Assembly: GCA_900314495.1 (NCBI GenBank)
Contig: OMVJ01000001.1
Coordinates: 124,001-188,000, forward strand
Origin: an uncultured Olsenella sp.
GTDB lineage: Bacteria; Actinomycetota; Coriobacteriia; Coriobacteriales; Atopobiaceae
Length of the DNA: 64,000 nt
Reading direction: 5' to 3'
Below are positions 16,497 to 25,675 of the stretch, piece after piece. Under the pieces are notes generated by a model. It was not told the origin of the DNA, did not search any database, and saw nothing but the letters and a program-made list of their open reading frames with translations. The position numbers and the translations under genes are program-made. Position 1 is the first letter of the stretch; each line of letters starts with the position of its first letter.

Positions 16497-18161
16497 TTAA
16501 GCCTGAAGGATGGCGCCCTTGTCCGCGGAGGACACCAGCTTGGCGTAGCGGGCCAGGTAGCCCGTGGTCACCTTGGGCGCGGGCCCAACCCAGGCGGCGC
16601 GGCGGCGCTCAAGCTCCTCGTCGCTCACCAGCAGCTGGATGCTGCACTCCGGAATGTTGATGCGGATTCGGTCGCCCTCCTCCACCAGTGCGATGGTGCC
16701 ACCGGCCGCGGCCTCGGGGCTCACATGTCCCACGGAGGCGCCGCGCGTGGCGCCAGAGAAGCGGCCGTCCGTGATCAGCGCCACGGAGTCTCCCAGGCCC
16801 ATGCCCACGATGGCGGACGTGGGGTTGAGCATCTCGCGCATACCGGGGCCGCCCTTGGGGCCCTCGTAGCGGATGACCACCACGTCGCCCTCCACGATGC
16901 GCCGGTTGTAAATGGCGTCGATGGCGTCCTCCTCGGAGTCAAAGACGCGTGCGGGCCCCTCGTGTACCATCATGGCCTCGCTCACCGCGGCGCGCTTGAC
17001 CACGCAGCCGTCGGGCGCCAGGTTGCCCTTGAGCACCGCGATGCCTCCCTTGGGCGAGAACGGGGCATCCAGCGGGCGAATGACCTCCGGGTTGCGGTTG
17101 ACGTGGCCCACCAGGTTCTGAGCCATGGTCTGGCCCGTCACGGTCATGACGGAGGTGTCCAGCAGGCCCGCCTGGTCCAGCTCGTTCATGACGGCGTAGA
17201 CGCCGCCGGCCTGGTCAAGGTCCTCGATGAAGGCGTTGCCAGCGGGTGCCAGGTGGCAGAGGTTGGGCGTGTGGTCAGAAATCTCGTTGGCGAAGTCAAG
17301 CGAGAGCGTGACGCCGGCCTCGTGCGCGATGGCGGGCAGGTGGAGCATGGTGTTGGTGGAACCGCCCAGGGCCATGTCCACGGTCTCCGCGTTGTGGAAG
17401 GCGGCCGCCGTCAGGATGCTGGAGGGGCGAATGTCCTGCTCAACCAGCTTCATTACCTGCATGCCAGCCTTCTTGGCCAGGCGCAGGCGCGCGGAATAGG
17501 GCGCGGGAATGGTGCCGTTGCCGGCAAGGGCCATACCCAGGGCCTCCGTCAGGCAGTTCATGGTGTTGGCGGTATACATGCCAGAGCAGGAACCGCAGGA
17601 GGGGCAGGCGTTCTCCTCGTAGTCGCGCACGCCCTCCTCGTCCAGCTTGCCGGCCTGGTAGGCGCCCACGGCCTCGAACATGTGGGAAAGGCAGCTGCGG
17701 CGACCGTCGCGCAAATGACCCGCCAGCATGGGGCCGCCGGACACGAAGATGGTCGGCACGTCAATGCGGGCGGCAGCCATGAGGAGGCCGGGCACGTTCT
17801 TGTCGCAGTTGGGAATCATGACCAGGCCGTCGAACTGGTGGGCGATAGCCATGCACTCCGTGGAGTCCGCGATGAGGTCGCGCGTGACCAGGGAGTACTT
17901 CATGCCCACGTGGCCCATGGCAATGCCGTCGCACACGGCGATGGCCGGGAACTTCAGCGGCACGCCGCCGGCCAGGCGCACGCCGGCCTTCACGGCCTCT
18001 GCCACCTTGTCGATGTTCATGTGGCCGGGAACGACCTCGTTGTAGGAGCTCACCACGCCGATGATCGGGCGGTCCATCTCCTCCTCCGTCAGGCCCAGCG
18101 CGTACAGGAGGCTGCGGTTGGGAGCGCGGCCCACGCCCTTCTTAATCTGGTCAGAGCGCAT
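16497..18161 (-). CDS. ilvD: Dihydroxy-acid dehydratase
   Basis: A 554-residue iron-sulfur enzyme that dehydrates 2,3-dihydroxy-isovalerate and its methyl analogue in valine, leucine and isoleucine synthesis. Cluster cysteines are in PNCDKN (Cys119) and CPSCGSCSG (Cys186, 189, 192). The position that holds a third cysteine in oxygen-stable [2Fe-2S] enzymes reads SYNEVVPGH here, as in the [4Fe-4S] type, which fits an anaerobe (inference). C-terminal substrate and Mg residues are in RIEGD-like and GRFSGATRG segments. ATG 18161 follows AAAGGGGGAGC. It is the last gene of the ilvB-N-C-D series, 73 bp after ilvC. Confidence 0.93.
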   Translation of the reverse strand: MRSDQIKKGVGRAPNRSLLYALGLTEEEMDRPIIGVVSSYNEVVPGHMNIDKVAEAVKAGVRLAGGVPLKFPAIAVCDGIAMGHVGMKYSLVTRDLIADSTECMAIAHQFDGLVMIPNCDKNVPGLLMAAARIDVPTIFVSGGPMLAGHLRDGRRSCLSHMFEAVGAYQAGKLDEEGVRDYEENACPSCGSCSGMYTANTMNCLTEALGMALAGNGTIPAPYSARLRLAKKAGMQVMKLVEQDIRPSSILTAAAFHNAETVDMALGGSTNTMLHLPAIAHEAGVTLSLDFANEISDHTPNLCHLAPAGNAFIEDLDQAGGVYAVMNELDQAGLLDTSVMTVTGQTMAQNLVGHVNRNPEVIRPLDAPFSPKGGIAVLKGNLAPDGCVVKRAAVSEAMMVHEGPARVFDSEEDAIDAIYNRRIVEGDVVVIRYEGPKGGPGMREMLNPTSAIVGMGLGDSVALITDGRFSGATRGASVGHVSPEAAAGGTIALVEEGDRIRINIPECSIQLLVSDEELERRRAAWVGPAPKVTTGYLARYAKLVSSADKGAILQA

Positions 18162-18234
18162 GGCGCTCCCCCTTTCCCTGTGGCGGCGCCGGAACTGTTG
18201 CCCCGGCGCCGCCGACGTTACCTACTGCAACCGG

Positions 18235-19254
18235 CTAGTTGGACGCGGTGTCCAGGTCGGTGTCGTTCTTCCAGAGCATGGACTCGCGGAGCTGCTTGCC
18301 CACGACCTCGGCGGGGTGCTGGGCCAGCTGCTCGTGCTTGGAGTTGAAGAAGGTGCGGCCGTTCTTGTTCTCCGCAATCCAGCGGCCGGCGAAGGAGCCG
18401 TCCTGGATGTCGGAGAGAACCGCGCGCATGCGGGCCTTGGTCTCCTCGTGGGGCAGGACGCGCGGGCCAGACACGTACTCACCGTACTCGGCGGTGTCGG
18501 AGCAGGAGTAGTTCATGGCCGCGATGCCGCCCTTGTTGATGAGGTCCACGATGAGCTTCATCTCGTGGATGCACTCGAAGTAGGCGTTCTCGGGCTCGTA
18601 GCCGGCCTCGGTCAGCACCTCGAAGCCGCACTTCATGAGCTCCACCAGGCCACCCATGAGCACGCACTGCTCGCCGAAGAGGTCGGTCTCGGTCTCGTCG
18701 TGCATGGTGGTCTCCATGATGCCCGCGCGGGCGCCGCCGATGCCGGCGATGTAAGCCAGGGCCACGTCCTTGCACTGGCCGGTGGCGTCCTGCTCCACGG
18801 CCACCAGGCAGGGCACGCCGCGGCCGTTCACGAACTGGGAGCGCACGGTGTGACCCGGGCCCTTGGGGGCGGCCATGAAGACGTCGCAGTCCTCGGGCAC
18901 GACGACCTGCTTGTAGCGGATGTTGAAGCCGTGGGCGAAGGCGACGGCGTTGCCGGCCTCCAGGTGCGGGGCGATGTGCTCCTTGTACACCTGGGCGGCC
19001 ACCTCGTCGTTGACCAGGATCATGATGATGTCTGCCCACTCGGCGGCCTCATCGATGGTCTTGACGGTCAGGCCATGGCCCTCGGCCTCGGCGGCGTGCT
19101 TGGAGCCCGCGCGCAGGCCCACGCACACGTCGCAGCCAGAGTCCTTCAGGTTCAGCGCGTGGGCGTGGCCCTGGGAGCCGTAGCCGATGATGGCAATCTT
19201 CTTGCCGTCCAGCTTCGAGAGGTCACAATCCTGCTCATAGTACATTTTTGCCAT
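18235..19254 (-). CDS. ilvC: Ketol-acid reductoisomerase
   Basis: A 339-residue class I enzyme that rearranges and reduces acetolactate with NAD(P)H. The dinucleotide loop is [10 protein letters not shown] (residues 24-33). The catalytic region includes [14 protein letters not shown] and the C-terminal metal-binding helices with [10 protein letters not shown] and [15 protein letters not shown] 19254 lies behind GAGGAGAG. The start overlaps the end of ilvN by 20 bp, so translation is probably coupled. The high local GC codon use matches its neighbours. Confidence 0.93.
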   Translation of the reverse strand: MAKMYYEQDCDLSKLDGKKIAIIGYGSQGHAHALNLKDSGCDVCVGLRAGSKHAAEAEGHGLTVKTIDEAAEWADIIMILVNDEVAAQVYKEHIAPHLEAGNAVAFAHGFNIRYKQVVVPEDCDVFMAAPKGPGHTVRSQFVNGRGVPCLVAVEQDATGQCKDVALAYIAGIGGARAGIMETTMHDETETDLFGEQCVLMGGLVELMKCGFEVLTEAGYEPENAYFECIHEMKLIVDLINKGGIAAMNYSCSDTAEYGEYVSGPRVLPHEETKARMRAVLSDIQDGSFAGRWIAENKNGRTFFNSKHEQLAQHPAEVVGKQLRESMLWKNDTDLDTASN

Positions 19255-19789
19255 AGTCGAACTCTCCTCTTTCCTTTGTCTGCTCGTATATAGTCCTGGT
19301 ACCACGCTCAATCGCCACCATGCCGGTGCGGACCAGCTCCAGGATGCCGAACTCGCTCACAAGGTCAACGATGGCATCCGTCTTGCTCTCCTCGCCGATG
19401 AGGGTCAGCGTGATTGTGGTAGAGGATACGTCTATGACCGACGCGCGGAATATGTTCGCGATCTGGATCACGCGGTTGCAGATCTCGCTGGTCTCGGTCT
19501 TCACCTTGATGAGAACCAGCTCGCGCCGGATGGAGTGGTCTGGGTCCAGCAGCTTCACGGAGTGAACCGCAAGCAGCTTGCGCAGCTGGTTGCCCAGGAG
19601 GTTGATCTGGTCGTCGTCCGCCATGACCTCGATGGTGATGCGGCTGACCGCCGGGTCGTCGGTGGTGCCCACGGCAAGGGACTCGATGTTGTAGCCCTTG
19701 CGCGAGAACATGCGCGAGACCTGGCTCAGCACGCCCGCCTCGTTGTCTACCAGCACGGAGAGCGTGCGGCGTCCGTATGTTGCGTCCAT
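19235..19789 (-). CDS. ilvN: Acetolactate synthase, small regulatory subunit
   Basis: A 184-residue regulatory subunit. The N-terminal ACT domain is [31 protein letters not shown], followed by the second regulatory domain with [11 protein letters not shown]. It binds valine and tunes the catalytic subunit IlvB. I prefer ATG 19789, which has GGGGG 7 bp upstream; an in-frame ATG at 19795 is too close to that site. It begins 13 bp after the ilvB stop and overlaps ilvC. Confidence 0.9.
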   Translation of the reverse strand: MDATYGRRTLSVLVDNEAGVLSQVSRMFSRKGYNIESLAVGTTDDPAVSRITIEVMADDDQINLLGNQLRKLLAVHSVKLLDPDHSIRRELVLIKVKTETSEICNRVIQIANIFRASVIDVSSTTITLTLIGEESKTDAIVDLVSEFGILELVRTGMVAIERGTRTIYEQTKERGEFDYGKNVL

Positions 19790-19801
19790 CTGCATGCCCC
19801 C

Positions 19802-21508
19802 TTACACTGCCAGGAAGTCGGTGATGTGGTTGCCGCCAGAGACCATGGGGCGAACCATCTCGTCCTTGTCGATCACGCAGTCAATGACGTAGCCGTGGCC
19901 GCAGGCCAGGGCCTCCGTCAGGGCGGCCTCCAGCTCCTCCACGGTGCTGACGCGGCTGCCGCCCAGGCCGTAGGCCTCCGCCAGCTTCACCCAGTCTGGC
20001 GGACGGTCCAGCGTGGTGGCCGAGTAGCGCTGGCCGTAGATGAGCGTCTGCCACTGGCGCACCATGCCCAAGGTCTGGTTGTCGTACACGAAGGTGATGA
20101 TGGGCAGGCCGTAGTGCTCCTCCGTGGCGAGCTCATTGCAGTTCATGCGGAAGGAGCCGTCACCCGTCACGTGGATGACGCGCTTGCCGGGGTTGCCCAC
20201 CTGCGCGCCAATGGCCGCGCCCAGGCCAAAGCCCATGGTGCCGAAGCCGCCGGACGTGACCAGCTGGCCCGGGTAGTCGTAGTGGAAGTGCTGGGCCACC
20301 CACATCTGGTGCTGGCCCACGTCCGTGGTGACGATGGTGTTGGAGGGGCACAGGCGGGCGATGACCTCGCTGATCTGCTTGGGGGTAAGGTGGTCGCCGC
20401 CCTCGTCGTACTCAGTCTCCGTCGGGAACGAGAAGACGTACTTCTTCCACTCCTCGTGGTGCAGAGGCTGCACGCGCTCGTTCAAGAGCTGCAGCACTCG
20501 GCGGGCGTCGCCGATGATGTGGTGGGTGGTCTTGACGTTCTTGTTGATCTCCGACCGGTCCACGTCCACCTGCACGATGGCCGCCTGCTTGGCAAAGGTG
20601 GAGGGCTTGAGGGCCACGCGGTCGCTGAAGCGGCAGCCGAAGGCGACCAGCAGGTCGCAGTTGTCCACCGCCATATTGGACGCCTGGGAGCCGTGCATGC
20701 CGATCATGCCCGTCGTCAGCGGGTCTCGGCCGCGGAAGCCGCCGGCACCCATGAGGGTGATGGCCACGGGCGCGTCCACCAGGTTGGCGAAGTAGTTGAA
20801 CTCCTCGTGCGCGCGGCTGCGCACCACGCCGCCGCCGCACACCAAGAGGGGCCGCTCCGCCGCCTGCAGCATCTCCACCAGAATGTCCACGTCAGACTCG
20901 TCGACCTCTGGCACGCGCAGGCCGCCCTCGCGGCCCTCTTCCAGCGCAGACAGCCTGCCGTGGCGGCGATGCTCGGAAACGGGCAGGTAGGAATAGCTGT
21001 ACTTCTGCCTGGCCACGTTCTTGGCAATGTCGATGAGCACGGGGCCGGGCCTACCGGTGCGCGCAACGAGGAAGGCCTCGCGCACAACGTCCGCCAGCTC
21101 CGACACGTTGCGCACCATGTAGTTCCACTTGGTGATGGGCATGGTGATGCCCGTGATGTCCACCTCCTGGAACGAGTCCTTGCCCAGCAGGTTCTCGCTC
21201 ACGTTGCAGGTTATGGCCACCACTGGCGAGCTGTCCATGTACGCCGTGGCAATGCCCGTAACCAGATTCGTGCAGCCCGGGCCAGACGTGGCAAAGCACA
21301 CGCCCACCTTGCCGGTGGAGCGCGCGTAGCCGTCGGCCGCGTGCGCGGCGCCCTGCTCGTGACTCACCAGGTAGTGGTTGATCTCCGGCGTTTGGCCCAG
21401 CGTGTCGTACACATCCAGAATGGTGCCGCCCGGGTAGCCGAAGATGGTGTCCACCCCCTGCTCCTTCAGGCATTCCATGAGGATTTGTGCGCCTGTGAGC
21501 TCCACGTG
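19802..21508 (-). CDS. ilvB: Acetolactate synthase, large catalytic subunit
   Basis: A 568-residue ThDP- and FAD-dependent enzyme that condenses pyruvate (or pyruvate with 2-oxobutanoate). The catalytic Glu is in SHEQGAAHAADGYAR (Glu50), the ThDP-Mg motif is GDGSFRMNCNELAT (about 447-460), and the substrate region GPGCTNLVTG is conserved. The start is GTG 21508, with AAAGGAGG at 7-bp spacing; upstream Met codons overlap the leader region. It is the first structural gene of ilvBNCD and is preceded by a leader peptide and terminator, so amino-acid-controlled attenuation is likely. Confidence 0.92.
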   Translation of the reverse strand, partial: HVELTGAQILMECLKEQGVDTIFGYPGGTILDVYDTLGQTPEINHYLVSHEQGAAHAADGYARSTGKVGVCFATSGPGCTNLVTGIATAYMDSSPVVAITCNVSENLLGKDSFQEVDITGITMPITKWNYMVRNVSELADVVREAFLVARTGRPGPVLIDIAKNVARQKYSYSYLPVSEHRRHGRLSALEEGREGGLRVPEVDESDVDILVEMLQAAERPLLVCGGGVVRSRAHEEFNYFANLVDAPVAITLMGAGGFRGRDPLTTGMIGMHGSQASNMAVDNCDLLVAFGCRFSDRVALKPSTFAKQAAIVQVDVDRSEINKNVKTTHHIIGDARRVLQLLNERVQPLHHEEWKKYVFSFPTETEYDEGGDHLTPKQISEVIARLCPSNTIVTTDVGQHQMWVAQHFHYDYPGQLVTSGGFGTMGFGLGAAIGAQVGNPGKRVIHVTGDGSFRMNCNELATEEHYGLPIITFVYDNQTLGMVRQWQTLIYGQRYSATTLDRPPDWVKLAEAYGLGGSRVSTVEELEAALTEALACGHGYVIDCVIDKDEMVRPMVSGGNHITDFLAV

Positions 21509-21583
21509 CTGCCTCCTTTCGGTCTTGATGTTGTACATCCCTGTTCGCTTGGTTCCGAAGCCGGTCACCCGGCGATTTTCGGC

Positions 21584-21620
21584 AAAAAAAATACGAGCCC
21601 CACCTAGCGTGGAAACTCGT
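21584..21620 (-). terminator. Attenuator terminator before ilvB
   Basis: On the minus strand the arms ACGAGTTTCCAC and GTGGGGCTCGT (21620-21593) pair with two G-U pairs, followed by A then eight T (21591-21584). It lies between the leader peptide and the ilvB start and is a textbook intrinsic terminator. Confidence 0.8.
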
Positions 21621-21659
21621 GAAGCTGCAACCCCCCGTTGTGAAGAACGAGCGGCGCAG

Positions 21660-21728
21660 CTAGCTAATAATTAGGACGACGAGGGAGGCACGGATATCAG
21701 CCGAAACGGTGCAGATGCCCTGTGCCAT
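21660..21728 (-). CDS. Leader peptide of the ilvB operon (22 residues)
   Basis: ATG 21728 with GGGGGAGGC upstream; the stop TAG is at 21660. The 22-residue peptide starts MAQGICTVS and ends SLVVLIIS, so nine residues are Ile, Val or Leu, six of them in an unbroken row just before the final Ser. Ribosome stalling on these codons when branched-chain tRNAs are uncharged would free the ilvB genes from the terminator 40 nt downstream. A TACACT (21776-21771) about 45 nt upstream could be the -10 box; the -35 is unclear. No annotation pipeline would call this gene on length. Confidence 0.8.
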   Translation of the reverse strand: MAQGICTVSADIRASLVVLIIS

Positions 21729-21950
21729 GATTGCCTCCCCCTTGGTCGTCACTCGTGTTTGTTGTGGTGCAGTGTAGCAGCGCCACCGTTAGCAACCGCA
21801 CACTTGTGCCCGTACGTAACATTACTGACACACAACGGCAATATTGCCGGCCCGACGGGCCCAAAAGGACGATCTGCACCCAGATAGACGATTCCTTTGG
21901 GCTCGTCTGCGGCGCATCGAGGATCTATTGCGAGCTTGGTACTTTGCGGT

Positions 21951-22040
21951 CGCGGAAAAATTGACAACTTTGAGGCATGCGATTTTCAAAAGCCCAGCTC
22001 ACAAAAACAGGGATACCTCGGATTTGTCAATTTTTTCGCG
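21951..22040. repeat. Palindromic element family P2, stem type C
   Basis: Arms CGCGGAAAAATTGACAA (21951-21967) and TTGTCAATTTTTTCGCG (22024-22040). The interior has AACTTT and then CAAAAGCCCAGCT (21987-21999), the central P2 motif. The right arm ends in a T-run. It lies between the ilvB promoter region and the chbG-like gene; the rest of 21780-22159 shows nothing else. Confidence 0.7.
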
Positions 22041-22159
22041 ATGGTCGAGTACCACAGCATCTCGCAAGCCTTGGAGGCACGCTTGCAGAACTCGAAACAC
22101 CGTCGGATGCGACGCCCGGGCCGCCGCCATAGCGCGGCCGCCCGGGCGAGAAGGACCCG

Positions 22160-22936
22160 CTACAAATCGCGGTAGTCGCAGAGTTGGAGCCCATCCACGC
22201 CTTCCAGCCAGGTGCGCAACTCGGGGTCAATGAGCGCGTCGACCTCCTTGGTGCGATTGGCCGTAAGCGAGGAGTGCGTGAGGATGAACTCGTCCAAGTA
22301 GCCAGGATGGAAGACCATGACCACGTTCTCGCCCTCGGCCATGCCCGCGACGGTGCGGCGAATGAAGTCGCGCGGGTCATACTCCTGCGGCGGAAGCATG
22401 TCCTCCAGCACCATGCGAACGGGCGTGGTGCCAAAGGTCACGGTAACCGTGGGATCGAAGGATACCTTCTGCTCGCGCAGCCCATGGCGCGCAGCGACCT
22501 CGGATATGGCCGCCATCAGGTTGGCAGACATCACGGCGTGCGCCTCGAAGTAGTCCGGCTCGCGCCCGACCAGCTGCAGGAAGCGGTCGTGCTGGGCCTC
22601 AATCTCAAGGCAGGCCTCGTCAAAGTCCACGAAGTCCACGCCCTCCTTGAAGCTGGCACGAAACTCTCGGCTGCTCTTGAACTGGCCGTCCGGGCCCACC
22701 AGGCTGGGGATCGCCGCGGGGTCTGCGCAGGGCGTGCCCAGGCACACGTTGGTGTGCTGGCCAATGGCCACGTCCACGCCCGTCTGGCGCAACCAGTCCA
22801 GGCCCCGCGCAGCCTCCGGCATGTTGGGCATGAGGCCCACAGACCGCACCAGACCCTCGCGCACTGCGCGAACAATGCCAAGGTTGACGGCGTACGAGTA
22901 GCCGAGGTCATCGGCACGAATCACAAGCTTCTTCAC
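22160..22936 (-). CDS. ChbG/YdjC family carbohydrate deacetylase
   Basis: A 258-residue protein of the YdjC family, which remove acetyl groups from N-acetylated sugars such as chitooligosaccharides. Metal-binding signatures are RADDLGYSYAVNLGI (Asp residues near 9-10), IGQHTNVCLGTP and YFEAHAVM; the C-terminal part has MVFHPGYLDEF. The start is GTG 22936 behind GGAGG. It is transcribed towards the P2 element at its 3' side. The exact sugar cannot be told. The next gene upstream (DUF362) is 72 bp away and may be cotranscribed. Confidence 0.85.
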   Translation of the reverse strand: MKKLVIRADDLGYSYAVNLGIVRAVREGLVRSVGLMPNMPEAARGLDWLRQTGVDVAIGQHTNVCLGTPCADPAAIPSLVGPDGQFKSSREFRASFKEGVDFVDFDEACLEIEAQHDRFLQLVGREPDYFEAHAVMSANLMAAISEVAARHGLREQKVSFDPTVTVTFGTTPVRMVLEDMLPPQEYDPRDFIRRTVAGMAEGENVVMVFHPGYLDEFILTHSSLTANRTKEVDALIDPELRTWLEGVDGLQLCDYRDL

Positions 22937-23008
22937 CAGAAGTCCTCCATCAAAATGCCGCCACCCACACGGCGGCGAGCGGCGGCACGGTTACAGGCCC
23001 TAGCCCCC

Positions 23009-24019
23009 CTACCCCTGGAACGGCACCACGTCGCGCACGGCGTCCGCGGCCGTGATGCGCACGCCACCGTTGTCTAGGTCGATGAGCACATAGCGGTCGT
23101 TGCCCATGCCCAACTCCTTCATGTAGGTAAGCTGGCGCAGGCCGTGGCGGGTTTCCATGCGCTCCACCAAGTCGTGGTGCTGGTCGGGCTTCATGGCGTA
23201 CACCATGTCAACGCAGGCCTGGTCAATGGCCAGAATGTCCGTGGAGGAAAGGATGCCCACGTTGGGCGTGACCACGGGTTGGGCGTGGATACCCTCGCAG
23301 TCGCAGCTCACAGACATGTTGCGCATAACGTTCACGTAGGTTACGGCGCGCCCGTCTGAGCCAAAGTAGTCAATGGTCGCCTTGGTGGACTCGGTCATGC
23401 GCTCCATGAACTCCTCCTTGCCAATGGACCACTGGTCCTGGCCGGGGTAGGTGTGGATGTCGCGCTTGCCGATGCGCCCGTCCGCGCAGCCGATGCCGAT
23501 GTTCTTGTTGGAGCCGCCGAAGCCGCCCTGGGTGTGGCCCTTGAAGTGCGTGAGCGCCACCAGCGTGTCATACCCCGGCATGTGCGAGCCCACGGTCATG
23601 TGGTCGAACCACTTGCCGCCGCGCACGGGCAGCTCGGAGGTGCCGTCCTCGTCCATGATGTCTACGGGGCAGAAGGTCCAGCCGTTCACGCGCAGGGTCT
23701 CGCGGTGCTGCTCCGTGGTATAGCGGTCGCCGTCGTAGTACGTGTTGGTCTCCACGATGACGGAGTCCGCCAGCTCCGGCTCAGCCTGTCGCAGCTCCTG
23801 CACCCATGGGCGCGGAATGATGTTGGGGCCGTGCTGCTCACCCGTGTGCAACTTCAGGGCCACCTTGCCGTGCACACCCCCGTTGACCTGCTCATACGCG
23901 CGTTGCAGGCCAGCAGCGGAGAGGTCGCGCGTGAAGTAGACAATGGACTCGTTGCCCGTACGCTGGTCATACGGAACGTACTTGTCGCCGTTGGTGCCTG
24001 CCTGCGGAGTGCCTGCCAT
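23009..24019 (-). CDS. DUF362 family protein
   Basis: A 336-residue protein of the DUF362 family. Typical pieces are KVALKLHTGE, YYDGDRYTTEQHRETL, VALTHFKGHTQGGFGGSNKNIGIGCA and DACVDMVY-like ILAIDQACVDM. Many DUF362 proteins end with two ferredoxin-type clusters; this one has no CxxC pairs and ends at PFQG, so it is the form without a ferredoxin domain. A link to iron-sulfur or redox metabolism is suspected for the family but not proven. ATG 24019 has GGTGGATC upstream. Confidence 0.8.
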   Translation of the reverse strand: MAGTPQAGTNGDKYVPYDQRTGNESIVYFTRDLSAAGLQRAYEQVNGGVHGKVALKLHTGEQHGPNIIPRPWVQELRQAEPELADSVIVETNTYYDGDRYTTEQHRETLRVNGWTFCPVDIMDEDGTSELPVRGGKWFDHMTVGSHMPGYDTLVALTHFKGHTQGGFGGSNKNIGIGCADGRIGKRDIHTYPGQDQWSIGKEEFMERMTESTKATIDYFGSDGRAVTYVNVMRNMSVSCDCEGIHAQPVVTPNVGILSSTDILAIDQACVDMVYAMKPDQHHDLVERMETRHGLRQLTYMKELGMGNDRYVLIDLDNGGVRITAADAVRDVVPFQG

Positions 24020-24205
24020 GTTGATCCACCCTTCTGTAGCCTGCCAGCCGCCCTAGCTAATCCTGCCGATCCTTTTCCACTCATTATCTCATGCGACGTG
24101 ACCTATGAAGGATATGTTCCCCGAAGTAGCCGCCCAGGGGTTACAATGCGCCGCAGATAAAGGCATGGGTAGTTCATGCAGCGATGGTCATCAGGAGACA
24201 CACCC

Positions 24206-25159
24206 TTGGATACGTGGCAGAGACTCGGCAAGCTCATCTCCAACAACATGGTCTTCATCGTTCCGGCATGCCTCGCCCTGGGCATCCTCGTCCCCCAGGT
24301 CTTCGTGCCAATGAAGCCCGCCGTCTCCGCCATGTTCGCCTTCATCTCGTTCCAAGGCGCCCTGGGCAACAACCTCAAGAACATACGGCACACCTTCGCG
24401 CACCCCCTGCCCATGTTCGCGAGCATCACCATCTCCCAGCTGCTCATTCCCGTGCTGGCCTTCCTGTTCGGCTCGCTCTTCTTTGGCGGCAGCAAGGACA
24501 TCCTCACGGGCATCGTGCTGGAGTACAGCGTTCCCATTGCCGTCACGTCCACCATGTGGGTGGGCATCTACGAGGGCAACATGGCCCAGTGCATGGGCAC
24601 GCTGCTCATCTCGTCGCTGATCTCGCCGTTCACCATCCCGGCAACGCTTTCCGTCCTCATGGGCGCCGTGGTGCACGTGGACGCGCTGAGCATGGTGATG
24701 GACATGCTCTTCATGGTGGCAATACCTGCCGTCCTGGGCACCTTGCTCAACGACCGCACCCACGGCCGCGCAAAGACGCAGGTCTCCCCCGTGCTCGCTC
24801 CGGCGGCGCGTATCCTCACCATACTGGTGATCACCATCAACTCCACCAGCCTCTCCGGCTTCATGCGCAACCTCACGCCGGAGCTCTTTGGGGTGATTGG
24901 CTTCATCGCCGTCTTTGCCTCGTCCGGCTACCTGTGGGGTTATCTGGCGGCCATGCTCATGCGCCTCGGGCGCGACGACGCGGTGACCGTCACCTTCTGC
25001 ACCGCCCTCAGGAACATTGCGGCGGGCGCCATCATCGCGCAGGCGTACTTTGCGCCGGCGGCGGTCTTCCCGGTCATGACGGGCACTCTGTTCAACCAGT
25101 TCCTGGCGGCGATCTTCGGAAGGCTGCTGTTTCAGCGGCAAGAGGGAGCGGACGCCTAG
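24206..25159 (+). CDS. BASS family (bile acid:sodium symporter-like) membrane transporter
   Basis: About 317 residues with eight to ten hydrophobic segments, for example NNMVFIVPACLALGILVP, ITISQLLIPVLAFLFGSLFF and VIGFIAVFASSGYLWGYLAAML. The closing TFCTALRNIAAGAIIAQAYF matches the crossover region of sodium-coupled BASS carriers. The substrate is likely an organic anion and is not identifiable here. I place the start at TTG 24206 because AGGAGA lies 8 bp upstream; an ATG at 24176 in the same frame has no binding site. It ends 4 bp inside the convergent DUF7000 gene. Confidence 0.8.
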   Translation: MDTWQRLGKLISNNMVFIVPACLALGILVPQVFVPMKPAVSAMFAFISFQGALGNNLKNIRHTFAHPLPMFASITISQLLIPVLAFLFGSLFFGGSKDILTGIVLEYSVPIAVTSTMWVGIYEGNMAQCMGTLLISSLISPFTIPATLSVLMGAVVHVDALSMVMDMLFMVAIPAVLGTLLNDRTHGRAKTQVSPVLAPAARILTILVITINSTSLSGFMRNLTPELFGVIGFIAVFASSGYLWGYLAAMLMRLGRDDAVTVTFCTALRNIAAGAIIAQAYFAPAAVFPVMTGTLFNQFLAAIFGRLLFQRQEGADA

Positions 25160-25665
25160 CCCTCTTGCTGCTCCAGTTGCGCCAGGTAATCCTGGACCTC
25201 GCTCGCGTACTTGACGGCCAGCCTCCGCACCACTATGCGCATCTGCGCCTCCACCGTGAAGTCGACGCCCTCCCACAGCGGAATTGCCAGCACATGGTAC
25301 TTGGGCATGACGGCAACCCCCTCGTTCCAGGGGCTGTTGCGAAGGACCTCCCAGTACTCCCGCTGCACGTTGGCGTTCTGCGCCATGAGCCACAGCTCCA
25401 GGTTCAGCGTGGAGTGGTTCAGCACGACGCCAAAGCGCAGCCTGCGCTCCCGCAGAGAGGCGTTCCAGAAGGGGAAGTAGGTGTAGTCCAGGTAGCCGGG
25501 CGAGATGCTACCCGTCTTGTACTCAGCGGGAAACTCCGCCTTGAGCTGACCCATCAGTCGCAGGAGCACATAGTAAGCCGTGGCAATCTCGCCGTGGGCA
25601 AGCTGCTCCCTGTAAACCGCAAGGCAGCGCTGCAGCTCTTCCGCGTCCGTGTTCTCGGCCACCAT
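25156..25665 (-). CDS. DUF7000 family protein
   Basis: A 169-residue soluble protein. The pattern YREQLAHGEIATAYYVLLRLMGQLKAEF, then TGSISPGYLDYTYFPFW and VVLNHSTLNLELWL, is what I know as DUF7000. The function is unknown. ATG 25665 has GAGGGA upstream; a longer frame would run into the ADP-ribosylglycohydrolase gene. It starts 11 bp after that gene's stop, so the two are probably one transcription unit. Its last 4 bp overlap the convergent BASS transporter. Confidence 0.7.
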   Translation of the reverse strand: MVAENTDAEELQRCLAVYREQLAHGEIATAYYVLLRLMGQLKAEFPAEYKTGSISPGYLDYTYFPFWNASLRERRLRFGVVLNHSTLNLELWLMAQNANVQREYWEVLRNSPWNEGVAVMPKYHVLAIPLWEGVDFTVEAQMRIVVRRLAVKYASEVQDYLAQLEQQEG

Positions 25666-25675
25666 GCTGGGTCCC

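Noticed and set aside
16470-18347. Long open frame on the plus strand (over 600 codons) opposite ilvD
   Set aside because: It is rich in His, Val, Gly and Ala without any family pattern and is a high-GC shadow of ilvD.
19535-21607. Long plus-strand open frame opposite ilvB and ilvN
   Set aside because: The same composition artefact; no ribosome-binding site, while the minus strand encodes clear ilvB and ilvN.
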